Shown: piece by piece, positions 29,324 to 37,926 of the stretch
How the letters are laid out: each line of letters begins with the position of its first letter
How positions within the stretch are numbered: position 1 is the first letter of the stretch
Assembly: GCF_006547045.1 (NCBI RefSeq)
Contig: NZ_CP041242.1
Coordinates: 3,792,001 to 3,856,000 of the forward strand
DNA: 64,000 bases
Reading direction: 5' to 3'
Source: Lysobacter alkalisoli
GTDB lineage: Bacteria > Pseudomonadota > Gammaproteobacteria > Xanthomonadales > Xanthomonadaceae
Position numbers and translations under genes: made by a program
The notes under the pieces: model-generated
Seen by the model: the letters and a program-made list of their open reading frames with translations, nothing else
Databases searched by the model: none
What the model was told of the DNA's origin: nothing

Positions 29324-30133
29324 ATGCAACTCATCGACATCGGCGCCAACCTGACCCACGACAGCTTCGACCACGACCGCGACGCGGTGCTGCAGCGCGC
29401 GCGCGCGGCTGGCGTGGTGCAGATGGTCGTTACCGGCGCCAGCCGCGAGCATTCACCCAAAGCGCTGGCCCTGGCACAGGCACACCCGCGTGAACTGTTC
29501 GCGACCGCCGGCGTGCATCCGCACCACGCCAGCGAGTACACCGCCGAATGCGACGCCGAGATGCGCGCACTGCTCGCCCACGATGAAGTGGTTGCGGTCG
29601 GCGAATGCGGGCTGGACTACTTCCGCGACTTCTCTCCGCGACCGGCGCAGCGACGCGCGTTCGAGATGCAACTTCAAATCGCGGTCGACACCGGAAAAGC
29701 CCGCGCTGCAAAACCACTCTTCCTGCACCAGCGCGACGCGCACGATGACTTCGTCGCGATCATGAAGAATTTCGAGGGCCGGCTCGGCCCCGCGGTCGTG
29801 CACTGCTTCACCGGCACCCGAGAGGAGCTGTTCGCCTGCCTCGACCGGGACTGGCACATCGGCATCACCGGCTGGCTGTGCGACGAGCGCCGCGGCCAGC
29901 ACCTGCGCGAGCTGGTGAAATCGATCCCTGCCAACCGCCTGATGATCGAGACCGACGCCCCCTACCTGCTCCCGCGCACGGTCAGGCCCGCACCCTCACA
30001 CCGCCGCAACGAACCGATGTACCTGGCCCATATCGTCGAGGAGCTGGCCCGCGACCGCGGCGAGGACGTGGAAGTGACCGCGGCCAATGCCACCGCGACC
30101 GCGCGTGCGTTCTTCGGATTGCCGGCGGCCTGA
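29324..30133 (+). CDS. tatD: TatD-family metal-dependent hydrolase/nuclease
   Basis: About 269 residues from ATG 29324; ATG 29303 would add seven. It is a TIM-barrel metallohydrolase: MQLIDIGANLTHDSF, GVHPHHASEY, VVAVGECGLDYFRDFSPRPA (metal-binding Glu), LFLHQRDAH, VVHCFTGTREELFACLD, GITGWLCDERRG and LMIETDAPYLLPR. This strongly follows E. coli TatD, a 3'-5' exonuclease active on DNA and RNA in repair. A short insertion (GKARAA) precedes LFLHQRDAH. No good ribosome-binding site is visible for either start. Its stop is 12 bp from the end of the convergent OmpA-lipoprotein gene. Confidence 0.93.
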   Translation: MQLIDIGANLTHDSFDHDRDAVLQRARAAGVVQMVVTGASREHSPKALALAQAHPRELFATAGVHPHHASEYTAECDAEMRALLAHDEVVAVGECGLDYFRDFSPRPAQRRAFEMQLQIAVDTGKARAAKPLFLHQRDAHDDFVAIMKNFEGRLGPAVVHCFTGTREELFACLDRDWHIGITGWLCDERRGQHLRELVKSIPANRLMIETDAPYLLPRTVRPAPSHRRNEPMYLAHIVEELARDRGEDVEVTAANATATARAFFGLPAA

Positions 30134-30145
30134 TCCCGTTCGACC

Positions 30146-31183
30146 TCAGCCCTCTGCAGCCGGTTCCGATTCTTGCCCCTGCAACACCAGTTCCACGCGG
30201 CGGTTCTTCGCCCTGCCTTCCGGGGTGCCATTGTCGGCAATCGGCTCACTGCGCCCAAGGCCGCGGGCCTTGAGCCGGCCCGTGCCCGCGCCCGCGGCGG
30301 CCATGGCTTCCGCCACCGCTCGAGCGCGTGCCTCCGACAAAGCCATGCTGTGCTGTGCGCTTCCGCTGTCGTCGACATGCACATTGATATCAAGCAGCCA
30401 TTCGGCTTCCTGCTCGAGCAGCGTCACGATTTCCCTGATCTGCGCTGCCGCGCCCGGCAACAGCTCCGCAGAAGCACTGGCAAACCCGACTGGTATTGCA
30501 ACCCTGCCTTCAGTACGGAGCCGCTCGCGCAGGGTATCGCTGGACACCACCTCAAACTCCGGCTCGGCTGTCGCGGTCTCGGCAATCACCCAGGCGGCAC
30601 CGATTCCGCCATAGGTACAGGCATGCACCCAGATGTCCTTGTCGGTGCGATGCACGACATAGGTGCGCACCGGTTCTTTCGGCCAGCACAGTCCGTTGCT
30701 GAACTCCTGGGTGAAGCTGCGGGTCAGTACATCCTGGGTCCTGGATCTCGGGATGACCATGTTTGCGATCTCGACACCACCTGCAGAGGTGATTGCGTTG
30801 CGGATCGCCTGCTCCACTTCAAGAGCGGAAAACGCCTTGCCTTCGTTGCCCCGGATATTGGCCTGATGGATCCGGCCTTCCACGCCGATGAAGAACTCCC
30901 CGACCCAGAATGGGAACTGTCCGACCTCAATGGTCGAGGATAACTTTTCGGTCGTGTGATATCCCTCCGGCAACTGGAAATAGGGAAATTCTCCAAGCGG
31001 GGCATCGGATACCGGAATGGTGGTGATGTCAAAGGCTTTGGGCTCATCGGATTCCGGTTCTGTCGATGCCTCCGCAGTCGCATCGGTCTCCGGCTCATCG
31101 GCCGGAGGCGGCGCGTCACCGCCACACGCGGCCAATGCTAGACATGCGGTCAGGCCAAGGAAAGAGAAGGGACGATGGATCAT
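30146..31183 (-). CDS. OmpA-domain lipoprotein, paralog 1 (divergent copy)
   Basis: A 345-residue lipoprotein (lipobox LAAC at about residues 17-20) with an acidic linker. The middle domain is shared with three other genes of the locus: FDITTIPVSDAPLGEFPYFQ, LPEGY, FPFWVGEFFIGVEGR, AIRNAITSAGG. The C-terminal OmpA domain keeps the His-x-Asp and the Arg of LSEARARAV, expected to bind diaminopimelate, but has VHVDDSG where the others have GHTDxTG and Ser for the usual Asn. It is the last gene of the 22-kb minus-strand block. Inferred role: outer-membrane anchor to peptidoglycan, possibly serving the Tad apparatus. Confidence 0.85.
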   Translation of the reverse strand: MIHRPFSFLGLTACLALAACGGDAPPPADEPETDATAEASTEPESDEPKAFDITTIPVSDAPLGEFPYFQLPEGYHTTEKLSSTIEVGQFPFWVGEFFIGVEGRIHQANIRGNEGKAFSALEVEQAIRNAITSAGGVEIANMVIPRSRTQDVLTRSFTQEFSNGLCWPKEPVRTYVVHRTDKDIWVHACTYGGIGAAWVIAETATAEPEFEVVSSDTLRERLRTEGRVAIPVGFASASAELLPGAAAQIREIVTLLEQEAEWLLDINVHVDDSGSAQHSMALSEARARAVAEAMAAAGAGTGRLKARGLGRSEPIADNGTPEGRAKNRRVELVLQGQESEPAAEG

Positions 31184-31271
31184 CGAAACATCCTGGGGAC
31201 TGGATTCTGCCGATGATAGCGGGCAATGGTCGCACCATCACCAGACTGTCGGCAGTCGTGGGGGACCTCCG

Positions 31272-31913
31272 TCAGAGGCGTTCCCCTTCGTTCGGCACAG
31301 CCACGCTTTCCGGCAGCTCGAACAGCAGTTCGGACAACGGCCCGTAGGTCACGGCCATGGCCTCCATCTCGTAGCGCCGGTCCCAACCCTGTTTCTTTCC
31401 GCTATAGGCCAGAATTACGCCGTGTTCCGGATCGACCCACAACTCGCCGCTGCTGGTGCCGGCGGGACCGCGCCCGTCGGCGTTGCGGTAGCGCCAACCC
31501 TTGACGACCCTGCCTGCCACGTACCGGTTCCCGGCCGGTTGGCAACGCGCCTGCATGCGCTGACAGGGCCGCTCCGGTTCCACCACCAGCTCACCCAGGC
31601 CCGGCGCATCCAGTGGAATCGCGATTCCCTCATTCAGACTGACCAGCCAACCCGAGCGGGTGTCGGCTTCATGCAAGAGCATGCCGCGTTCGTCGGCGGG
31701 ACCGGTGAAGTCGACCCGCGTCGACTTTCCGCGCGCATAGAGCGTGACCGGATACGGCGTGGTGTCGTAACCACCGTGGTACGGGTTGTCCCCGACCATG
31801 GTCGCATGCAGCGTGAATGCCGTCGGGGCAGGGGGGCCATCCTCCGCCACCGCCGGAACTGCCATCAGGCAAAACAGGGCTGGAAGCAGCCATCGGCCCG
31901 ATCGCCTGCGCAT
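31272..31913 (-). CDS. Secreted hypothetical protein in the Tad locus
   Basis: A 213-residue protein with a Sec signal peptide (MRRRSGRWLLPALFCLMAVP, cleavage after AVA) and a beta-rich mature part: TLYARGKSTRVDFTGP, RSGWLVSLNEGIAIPLD, GELWVDPEHGVILAYS, MEAMAVTYGPLSELLFELPE. The pattern of a hydrophobic-core barrel and a late 'substance-specific' strand recalls LolA/DUF4412-like periplasmic proteins, but I cannot assign a family. Two Cys in CQRMQARC could form a disulfide. It follows the upstream lipoprotein gene after 14 bp. Confidence 0.7.
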   Translation of the reverse strand: MRRRSGRWLLPALFCLMAVPAVAEDGPPAPTAFTLHATMVGDNPYHGGYDTTPYPVTLYARGKSTRVDFTGPADERGMLLHEADTRSGWLVSLNEGIAIPLDAPGLGELVVEPERPCQRMQARCQPAGNRYVAGRVVKGWRYRNADGRGPAGTSSGELWVDPEHGVILAYSGKKQGWDRRYEMEAMAVTYGPLSELLFELPESVAVPNEGERL

Positions 31914-31927
31914 ATTCCATCCGGACT

Positions 31928-32701
31928 TCACTGCTTGAAAGATTCCAGTGGGACATCGGCTGCCGGGATATCCGGCACCACCAGAGCACAGGCATTGACC
32001 GTGTCCGCGGCCGCGCAATCGCGCGCGTAGGCTTCGACAGGAACGCTGACCTGTTCGACAAACGCACAAGTCGGTCCCTGTGCCGGATCGCTGCAATCGG
32101 CATTGAAGCCCAGCATGGCCGCCTGCAGCCAGCGAGCCACCAGGGGATAGTAGGCCGCAAGTGCATTGTCATCCTTGATGAACAACGCAACTGCAGGCTT
32201 GCCACCTCGCTCTGCGCTCTCGCGCAAGAATGCGTCGTAGGCCTGCTGATCGGCAATGGCCCGATTCGCGCGCCGGCTGTAAAGCACCGGCAGGTCGTCC
32301 ACAGCACCCAGCAACTGCAACTGCCCGTCCGTTCCGCGTATCGCGATCGACTGGACGAAAGCCTGGCCGTGCTGCCAACCCCAGTAGATTGTCGAACCAT
32401 CGGCCAATGACAGCTGCCGCGGCGGGTACTGCTCGAAACCGGTCACAATGCGGTCGCCTACGGCAAGCGACACTGCGTCCCCTGCCTCATCGCCCATCAC
32501 GACCTGTGCTGATCCGGCAAAGCGTCGGATCTCATTGATGAAATCCTTGAACGCATCGACCGATGGTGTCGCCTGTGTGCTTTCGGCAGCCGCAGGAGCA
32601 TTCGCCGCATCGGCAGCGCCTACCGCCTGCGGCGCACCGTTGCAGGCGGACAGCACAAGCAGGCTGGCAACTGCCAGGGTGTTTCTCATCATGCTGTTCA
32701 T
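31928..32701 (-). CDS. Hypothetical lipoprotein in the Tad locus
   Basis: A 257-residue lipoprotein (MNSMMRNTLAVASLLVLSAC, lipobox LSAC). ATG 32701 has GGGAG six bases upstream and is preferred to 32719. The mature part begins with an Ala-rich linker, then a domain with SVDAFKDFINEIRRFAGSAQ, LADGSTIYWGWQHGQAFV and a Cys-containing end (FNADCSDPAQGPTCAFVEQV, CAAADTVNACALVVPD), giving four paired Cys. I do not recognise the family. Neighbours and direction suggest it belongs to the pilus block. Confidence 0.7.
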   Translation of the reverse strand: MNSMMRNTLAVASLLVLSACNGAPQAVGAADAANAPAAAESTQATPSVDAFKDFINEIRRFAGSAQVVMGDEAGDAVSLAVGDRIVTGFEQYPPRQLSLADGSTIYWGWQHGQAFVQSIAIRGTDGQLQLLGAVDDLPVLYSRRANRAIADQQAYDAFLRESAERGGKPAVALFIKDDNALAAYYPLVARWLQAAMLGFNADCSDPAQGPTCAFVEQVSVPVEAYARDCAAADTVNACALVVPDIPAADVPLESFKQ

Positions 32702-32755
32702 GTCGAACTCCCGATCCATTCAATGGTGCCAATCCCCACCTGTGTATCCCCCACG

Positions 32756-33682
32756 TCAGCCGCCCGGACAGGGGTCGCCGACGTTGGGAATGCGATGGTT
32801 GTCGATGGCATCCTGCAACAGATTGCCTTCTCGGCGACGACGACTGGTATACGGATCAGGGTTGCTGTTCAGCCACTCGGCAAGCTGCATCCATTCGCCC
32901 CGGTACACATGCCCCCAGAAGGTCTGCCTGACGCTGCCCTGAGTATCGGACAGGCCATACTGGTAGGCGAAATCCATGATTACCGTCTGTGCCTCCGTCG
33001 GCAACCGCTGGAAGGTCATGCCCAGCTCGTTGCGGGCATTGAACTGTGCGGCAATCTGGTTGAGGAAATGGTGCTTGAAGGCTTCCGCCAGCAGCTCGGC
33101 CTCGGCCTGGGTCACCGTCAACGGCGTCTCCTCCAGTGCAGCTACAGCGGCTCCCTTCTTCAGACCGAAATATGGATTGAGCTTGGCCATGAATGCATCG
33201 ACATCGACATTTTCATTGTTCCCATGCTCATTGATGTAGTTGTTGATGATGTTGCGGGTGCCGCTTGCGCTCTGCTGGCCCAGGTCGACGCCGGTGCTGA
33301 TGGTGACACCGCTCTGACCGAGCACCTCGCCCCCCTGCATCGGAATGTAACCTTCGAGTATGAGTGCTCCTTCGCTCTGTTCAAGGAAGGCATCGTCCAG
33401 CCGCCATGTTTCCGTACAGTCATCGCCTGCAGGCCCTTCGCCATCATCCCCGAAGTCGCAGTCCAGGTCGTTGGCCCAGGCATCCTTGGCATTCTGATTG
33501 AAGAAGCACATGCCAGGGTCCGGACACGGTTCAGCCCAGGCCGACGGTGGACTCAAGACAAACAGCACCACCAGGGCGAGCCCCGTGATCCAATTGTTCC
33601 AACCTTTCGAAGAATGGATCGTGCCCTGTCTGCTACCGGACACTGGCCGCGAAACTCCGATGGATTGCAGATCCTTCATCAT
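32756..33682 (-). CDS. Secreted pesticin/T4-lysozyme-like muramidase
   Basis: About 308 residues starting at ATG 33682, six bases after GAGGAGG. A basic stretch and membrane helix (ITGLALVVLFVLSPPSAWA) form an export signal with likely cleavage after AWA. Next is a Cys-rich part (EPCPDPGMCFFNQ, DLDCDFGDDGEG). The C-terminal domain has the T4-lysozyme/pesticin pattern: catalytic Glu in LILEGYIPMQ, then SGVTISTGVDLGQQ (Thr and Asp), LNPYFGLKKGAA, LPTEAQTVIMDFAYQYG and MQLAEWLNSNPDPYTSRRRR. It should cut glycan strands in the periplasm, plausibly to let the pilus cross. The assignment rests on motif spacing, not a search. Confidence 0.7.
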   Translation of the reverse strand: MMKDLQSIGVSRPVSGSRQGTIHSSKGWNNWITGLALVVLFVLSPPSAWAEPCPDPGMCFFNQNAKDAWANDLDCDFGDDGEGPAGDDCTETWRLDDAFLEQSEGALILEGYIPMQGGEVLGQSGVTISTGVDLGQQSASGTRNIINNYINEHGNNENVDVDAFMAKLNPYFGLKKGAAVAALEETPLTVTQAEAELLAEAFKHHFLNQIAAQFNARNELGMTFQRLPTEAQTVIMDFAYQYGLSDTQGSVRQTFWGHVYRGEWMQLAEWLNSNPDPYTSRRRREGNLLQDAIDNHRIPNVGDPCPGG

Positions 33683-33693
33683 GCTCATCCTCC

Positions 33694-34329
33694 TCACCGC
33701 GATGACGGGCGCCATGCCTCATAGGCTCGGACTGGCGGAGCCGCCTGCTCCAGCACGCTTTCCACAAATGCATCACTCGCCCCCATGGCCCGCAGGATGC
33801 GACCATCGCGGGTACGTACGATGATCATCGGGGTGAAACCGCCCCATTGCTTCCATGCCCGCTTCAGCTCCGCGTGACCCGGGTCCAAGCGCATGCGCTC
33901 GGAAGGCGACGCATGGCCACCGCGACGCGCATCGAAATCGTAATCGCGATAGTTGGCTTCCAGGCTCGCCACCGGATCCCGTGCAGACAGGATCGCCGCC
34001 GCCATCGTTTCGCTGTCCGGTTTGAAGTAAGCCACCGGCACCCAGCGTATCGGCATGTTCTTGTGCGCTTCGCGCAACCTGCGATCCAGGCGTGCGCAAT
34101 ACGGACAATTCGGGTCGCAGACGATCTGCACATTGGGCGTCAGTCCCGCATCACCGGTCAACCGCACGCCACGTGCCTGGTCAAGCTGTTGCCATGCCGA
34201 AGCCGGCAGTTGTCGGTACTTGCGGCTTTCGGCCTGAGCCAGCCCGGCATATGAAAGCAGCAGCATTGCCGGCAGCAACCATCGCAGCAGTGACCCTGCC
34301 ATCGGCATTTTCCCCGTCGTGGTGTTCAT
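33694..34329 (-). CDS. DsbG/DsbC-like thiol-disulfide protein
   Basis: About 211 residues from ATG 34329, which overlaps the stop of the TadE-like gene (ATGA). A signal peptide (LLRWLLPAMLLLSYAGLAQA) precedes a thioredoxin fold with the active site VQIVCDPNCPYCARLDRRL; CPYC is the DsbG active-site sequence. A cis-Pro is expected in GGFTPMIIVRTRDGRIL. The N-terminal dimerisation domain of DsbC/DsbG is short or missing. It is likely to form or isomerise disulfides in the Cys-containing secreted proteins encoded around it, including the lysozyme-like protein downstream. Confidence 0.85.
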   Translation of the reverse strand: MNTTTGKMPMAGSLLRWLLPAMLLLSYAGLAQAESRKYRQLPASAWQQLDQARGVRLTGDAGLTPNVQIVCDPNCPYCARLDRRLREAHKNMPIRWVPVAYFKPDSETMAAAILSARDPVASLEANYRDYDFDARRGGHASPSERMRLDPGHAELKRAWKQWGGFTPMIIVRTRDGRILRAMGASDAFVESVLEQAAPPVRAYEAWRPSSR

Positions 34330-35267
34330 GTGCATACCGGCGGATCCTCGGGATCCGGTTCTTCAGGGCCGCCACCGCCGGGCGGATCACCACCTCCCGG
34401 TGGAGTGCCTCCTCCGGGTGGCGTGCCACCACCGTCGTCGCCACCACCGCCTCCCGGCGGAGTGCCTCCCCCGCCGCCTGGCGGGGTGCCGCCTCCTGGT
34501 GGCGAGGCGCCTCCTGCATCGGCAAGCAGGTTGGCGTCGTAGATCGGTGTTTGCATGCGCACGATGGCAGTGGACCGCAGGGGAATCCGGAAATGCCTGC
34601 CCAGCACCCACTCTCCGTGCATCGGATCCGGACCGCCCAGCAACGGATCCTTCATGTCGACCTTGGCCGAATCGAAAAAGCCGTTGCTCCTCACGTACTG
34701 CGAGTCACCGCGCAGCACCCGGTCGACGAAGGGCACGATCAATGGGAAGTCGTAATGCACCCGTATCTTGAGGATGTTTGCATCCTGGACATTGACGCCA
34801 CTGCTCCCGACTTCACTGCTACGAAATGCCAGGTTGTCGTTCGGCAATGCTTCTCGCCCGTCGTATTGTTTCTCCTTGAACTCATTCCAGGCCTGTTTGG
34901 TCGGGCTGATAATCTCAATCTTGGCATTGCCGCCGTACGCTCCAACCCCTTTCACGTCGAGCACAGCCGCGGCATACGCTTTGGCCAACCCCGGAACGTC
35001 GCTCGACGTCGTGTATAGCGGCATGAGGCCCCGGATCAAGCCGTCCTGCATCGCATCCATCTTCGCGTTATTGACAGCCCCAGCACGAGCGGCTTCAAGA
35101 GCGGCATAATCCAAGGTGGTCTTGGCGCGATAAACCAGCACTATCTGGAAGACCAGCAGCACCAGGAACAGGAACACAGGCACCACAATCAAGAATTCCG
35201 GCAGCGATTGACCGGCCTGCCTGTTCCCTGTTCCAACACTGCGTTGAATGGCGGTTCTGTTCTCCAT
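34326..35267 (-). CDS. TadE-like pseudopilin with Pro-Gly-rich C-terminal tail
   Basis: A 313-residue protein with a TadE-type start: short basic leader, GQSLPEFLIVVPVFLFLVLL (Glu at the position following the cleavage-type Gly) and a single N-terminal helix. A periplasmic domain of about 200 residues follows. The last 60 residues are a low-complexity tail of TPPGGG units ending PEDPPVCT, with one cysteine three residues from the end. TadE proteins are minor pseudopilins needed for Flp pilus assembly; the tail is not typical. The gene is followed by an ATGA overlap with the DsbG-like gene. Confidence 0.82.
   Translation of the reverse strand: MENRTAIQRSVGTGNRQAGQSLPEFLIVVPVFLFLVLLVFQIVLVYRAKTTLDYAALEAARAGAVNNAKMDAMQDGLIRGLMPLYTTSSDVPGLAKAYAAAVLDVKGVGAYGGNAKIEIISPTKQAWNEFKEKQYDGREALPNDNLAFRSSEVGSSGVNVQDANILKIRVHYDFPLIVPFVDRVLRGDSQYVRSNGFFDSAKVDMKDPLLGGPDPMHGEWVLGRHFRIPLRSTAIVRMQTPIYDANLLADAGGASPPGGGTPPGGGGGTPPGGGGGDDGGGTPPGGGTPPGGGDPPGGGGPEEPDPEDPPVCT
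34330..34510 (-). repeat. Pro-Gly coding repeat in the TadE-like gene
   Basis: Repeated units translating to TPPGGG with variable Gly runs, plus a GGATCC-rich end (34338-34354). The copies are very similar in DNA, so length variation by slippage is likely. Confidence 0.8.
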
Positions 35268-35290
35268 GACATGTGCTCCCGGTGTCTGGG

Positions 35291-35857
35291 CTAGCCTCCT
35301 GGCTGTGCCTCCGGCATCCCACCCGGCTCCTGACCTGCGTTGATCGAGCGGGCATTTCCATCAGTTGCGGATTCTTCCCTTCTACCTTGCTTGCTTTCGG
35401 GTGAGATCAGTGAGAACACGGCTGTCGAAAGCCTCAGGCTCTCGTCGAAGACCCGATCTCCAGAGGACGAGTTCTGTACACCCGTTGCAAATGACGCCTG
35501 GGCCTGGCGCAATCTCACGATCCCAAGGTTATGCCACGCCTTGGCGTTGTCAGGATCAATCCGCAGTGTCTGTTGATAGGCAATGGCGGCATCATCCTGA
35601 CGACCGGTCCTGACCAGGGAGTTGGCCAGCCGATACCAGTACTCGGCTTCGCCTGGCATCTGCTCGACCATGCTGCGGTACAACTGCGCGGCCTCCTCGT
35701 TGCGGCCGTTGGCATAGGCATCACTGGCGCGACGCTCGACCTCCACGAGCCCGTTCAGCTCCGGCCCCACCTCCTTCTGCCCCGACGTCGCACAGCCGCT
35801 GGCAATGACGAAGGCCACCAGCAAGCATGGAAGGCCGGTCTTCACTTTCATCTCCAT
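35291..35857 (-). CDS. TPR lipoprotein, TadD-like
   Basis: A 188-residue lipoprotein (CLLVAFVIASGC lipobox) with TPR units at about residues 42-110: DAYANGRNEEAAQLYRSMVE, EYWYRLANSLVRTGRQDDAA and AWHNLGIVRLRQAQ. Such TPR lipoproteins (TadD) help localise or assemble the secretin in Tad systems. A disordered C-terminus follows. The gene overlaps the DUF192 gene by 10 bp and precedes the TadE-like gene, the usual neighbourhood for tadD. Confidence 0.82.
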   Translation of the reverse strand: MEMKVKTGLPCLLVAFVIASGCATSGQKEVGPELNGLVEVERRASDAYANGRNEEAAQLYRSMVEQMPGEAEYWYRLANSLVRTGRQDDAAIAYQQTLRIDPDNAKAWHNLGIVRLRQAQASFATGVQNSSSGDRVFDESLRLSTAVFSLISPESKQGRREESATDGNARSINAGQEPGGMPEAQPGG

Positions 35858-36195
35858 TCGATGACATCCCCGGGCCGGATCGAGAGCCGCTGTACGGCAC
35901 CGGCATGGAATTCGATGACACTGCGTGCGCCCTTCTGCATGCAGGCACGCCAGGGGCGGATCCGTTCACGCACCCCAAGTACGCTGCCGGCACGATCCAG
36001 GAAAACCACATCCAGCGGATAGCTCATGCCGAAGGTATGGATGCTGGCGCATGGCGAAATCAACAGCGCCTCGCTACCGTCGTTTGCCAGCGGTGGTCGG
36101 AACAGCAGGCCGCGCAGCCGCGCCCACCACGATAGAGCCGCCTTGCCATGCGGCGCCAAACACACCCCCTTGCGGTAGAAGCAAATGCGCTTCAA
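35848..36195 (-). CDS. DUF192 protein
   Basis: A 115-residue protein starting with TTG at 36195 inside the tadC stop. DUF192 features are LRGLLFRPPL, ALLISPCASIHTFGMSYPLD, VVFLDRAGSVLGV and ARSVIEFHAGAVQRLSIRPG. No signal peptide is apparent, unlike many relatives. DUF192 genes are frequent companions of tad loci in proteobacteria, but their function is not known. Confidence 0.88.
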   Translation of the reverse strand: MKRICFYRKGVCLAPHGKAALSWWARLRGLLFRPPLANDGSEALLISPCASIHTFGMSYPLDVVFLDRAGSVLGVRERIRPWRACMQKGARSVIEFHAGAVQRLSIRPGDVIEWR

Positions 36196-37079
36196 AGGAT
36201 CCCGTCCTCCACCATCTTGAGGTAGATGAAATAGGCCAGCACGATGAAGATGAGCGGAAAGAAGAACATGATCAGCGGCGCCATCATCTTCACCGGTGCC
36301 TCCAGCGCCAGTTTCTCCGCCCGCAGGAAACGCTCTTCGCGTCGCTGCATCGACTGCGCGCGCAATGTGTCGCCCAGGCTGGCACCGACACGGTCGGCCT
36401 GGATCAGCGCGCTGGTGAAACTGGATATCTGCGCAATATCCATCCGGTCAGCCAGACGCTTGAGTGCCTCCGAACGTGGCAAGCCGGCACTCAGGTCCCG
36501 CAGCATGCGCGAGAATTCCTGCGACAAGGGTCCTGCCGGCCCTTTCATAACCGCCTGTTCGATCGCGCCTGTGATGTTGAGACCGGCTTCAACCGACATG
36601 GTGATGAAGTCGAGGAAGATCGGCAGGTCGCGGATCACCCGCTTCTGCCGGGTCTTGCGGCGCTCACCCAGCCACAGGCTCGGGTACAGCCAGCCCAGCG
36701 GCAAGCCAAACACGACACAAATGAAAAAGGTTCCAAAGTTGAGCTGCTTGAGCAGTACTACAACCAGAAGGAAGAACATCGTTACCATCCCGCTGGCAAC
36801 GATACGGAGCCCCGCGAGTTGTTCCGGCGAGATCAGATAGTCCTGCCCGGCCGACTGCAAAGTGCGATGGGCCTTTTCCAGGTCACTAGACTTCAACCGC
36901 GGTCCGATGACATAGGTGGCCGCGGTCACCAGTGGCCACATCATCTTCAGGGTGAACGGAAGTGGATCCTGATAGTCACGCTCATCCTGCGGCACCTGGT
37001 TCAAAAGGCCGCGTATACCAACGATCACCATCACGAACGCGGCAACAACACACAATGCTAGAAATGCCAGCTGAATCAT
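36192..37079 (-). CDS. tadC: Tad pilus inner-membrane platform protein TadC
   Basis: A 295-residue GspF-type membrane protein from ATG 37079, overlapping the tadB stop by 4 bp. A first helix (QLAFLALCVVAAFVMVIVGI) and a pair near residues 95-140 precede the T2SF domain: IRDLPIFLDFITMSVEAGLN, then GPLSQEFSRMLRDLSAGLPR and SFTSALIQADRVGASLGDTL, with a last helix FFFPLIFIVLAYFIYL. TadC pairs with TadB to form the platform that the TadA motor turns. Confidence 0.93.
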   Translation of the reverse strand: MIQLAFLALCVVAAFVMVIVGIRGLLNQVPQDERDYQDPLPFTLKMMWPLVTAATYVIGPRLKSSDLEKAHRTLQSAGQDYLISPEQLAGLRIVASGMVTMFFLLVVVLLKQLNFGTFFICVVFGLPLGWLYPSLWLGERRKTRQKRVIRDLPIFLDFITMSVEAGLNITGAIEQAVMKGPAGPLSQEFSRMLRDLSAGLPRSEALKRLADRMDIAQISSFTSALIQADRVGASLGDTLRAQSMQRREERFLRAEKLALEAPVKMMAPLIMFFFPLIFIVLAYFIYLKMVEDGIL

Positions 37080-37924
37080 ATATCGATCGTCATGATCTTC
37101 ACGCACATCTTGTAGCCAACGTACTCCAGGATCACGCACACGGCGATGACGCCGTAGCCCATCCAGGTGTTGAACATCGGCTCCATCGTGCTGGGATAGG
37201 CCATGGCAAGGTAGCCGGCGATCGCGACCGGCAACATTGCCATCACGATTCCCTGCAGCTTGCCCTGCGAAGTCAACGCCTTGACCTTGTTCTCCATGAT
37301 CAAGCGCCGCCGTAGTGTTTCAGCCAGTGTTTTCAGGCTTTCGGCAAGGTTGCCACCCACCTCGCGCGAAATCGAAACCGCCGACACGAACAATTTGACG
37401 TCGAGTACCGGCACCCGTTCGGCAAAGTGCTCCAACGCCTCCTCGGTCTTGACCCCGAGATGCTGCTCGCGCAGCACCAGAGCCAACTCCTGGGCAAGCG
37501 GTGGATACCCATCCCTCACCAGGCTTTCCAATGCCGGAGCAAAGCCCAGCCCCGCCTTCATGCCGCCAGACAGCATCATCAACGCATCCGGAAGCTGTTC
37601 TTGGATCTTGTTGATCCGCCGCTGCCGCAACCAGCGATATATCTTCTTGGGCATGATGGCCAGGGCCAAGGCAGCGACGATTGCGATCAGCAATTTTCCG
37701 GTGATCATCCACAGCAGCAGTGGCACAATCACGAGCATCACGATATTGGCGGTGTACAACTTTTTCGGATCAACGAACAGGAACATGTCCGCGAGATTGA
37801 CCCGGGCCTGCTCCATGAACGCCTCATGGTAGCGCCCCATAAAGGTGTCACCGGCCCGGATGGCGTACACCCCCGCGAGGCATACCGCTGCGAAAGCCGT
37901 GATCGCGATCAGCCAGACCTGCAT
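37076..37924 (-). CDS. tadB: Tad pilus inner-membrane platform protein TadB
   Basis: A 282-residue GspF-like protein starting at ATG 37924, after a GGAGG site within the tadA end. Helices: WLIAITAFAAVCLAGVYAI, a central pair (ANIVMLVIVPLLLWMI and LIAIVAALALAIMP) and two at the end. The T2SF domain reads QLPDALMMLSGGMKAGLGFA, EEALEHFAERVPVLDVKLFV and VSISREVGGNLAESLKTLAE. It acts as a partner of TadC. Gene order tadA-tadB-tadC is standard for Tad loci. Confidence 0.93.
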   Translation of the reverse strand: MQVWLIAITAFAAVCLAGVYAIRAGDTFMGRYHEAFMEQARVNLADMFLFVDPKKLYTANIVMLVIVPLLLWMITGKLLIAIVAALALAIMPKKIYRWLRQRRINKIQEQLPDALMMLSGGMKAGLGFAPALESLVRDGYPPLAQELALVLREQHLGVKTEEALEHFAERVPVLDVKLFVSAVSISREVGGNLAESLKTLAETLRRRLIMENKVKALTSQGKLQGIVMAMLPVAIAGYLAMAYPSTMEPMFNTWMGYGVIAVCVILEYVGYKMCVKIMTIDI

Positions 37925-37926
37925 GC

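Noticed and set aside
34330..34510. Repeats taken as a CRISPR-like array
   Set aside because: The units are short, contiguous, in frame and encode Pro-Gly repeats.
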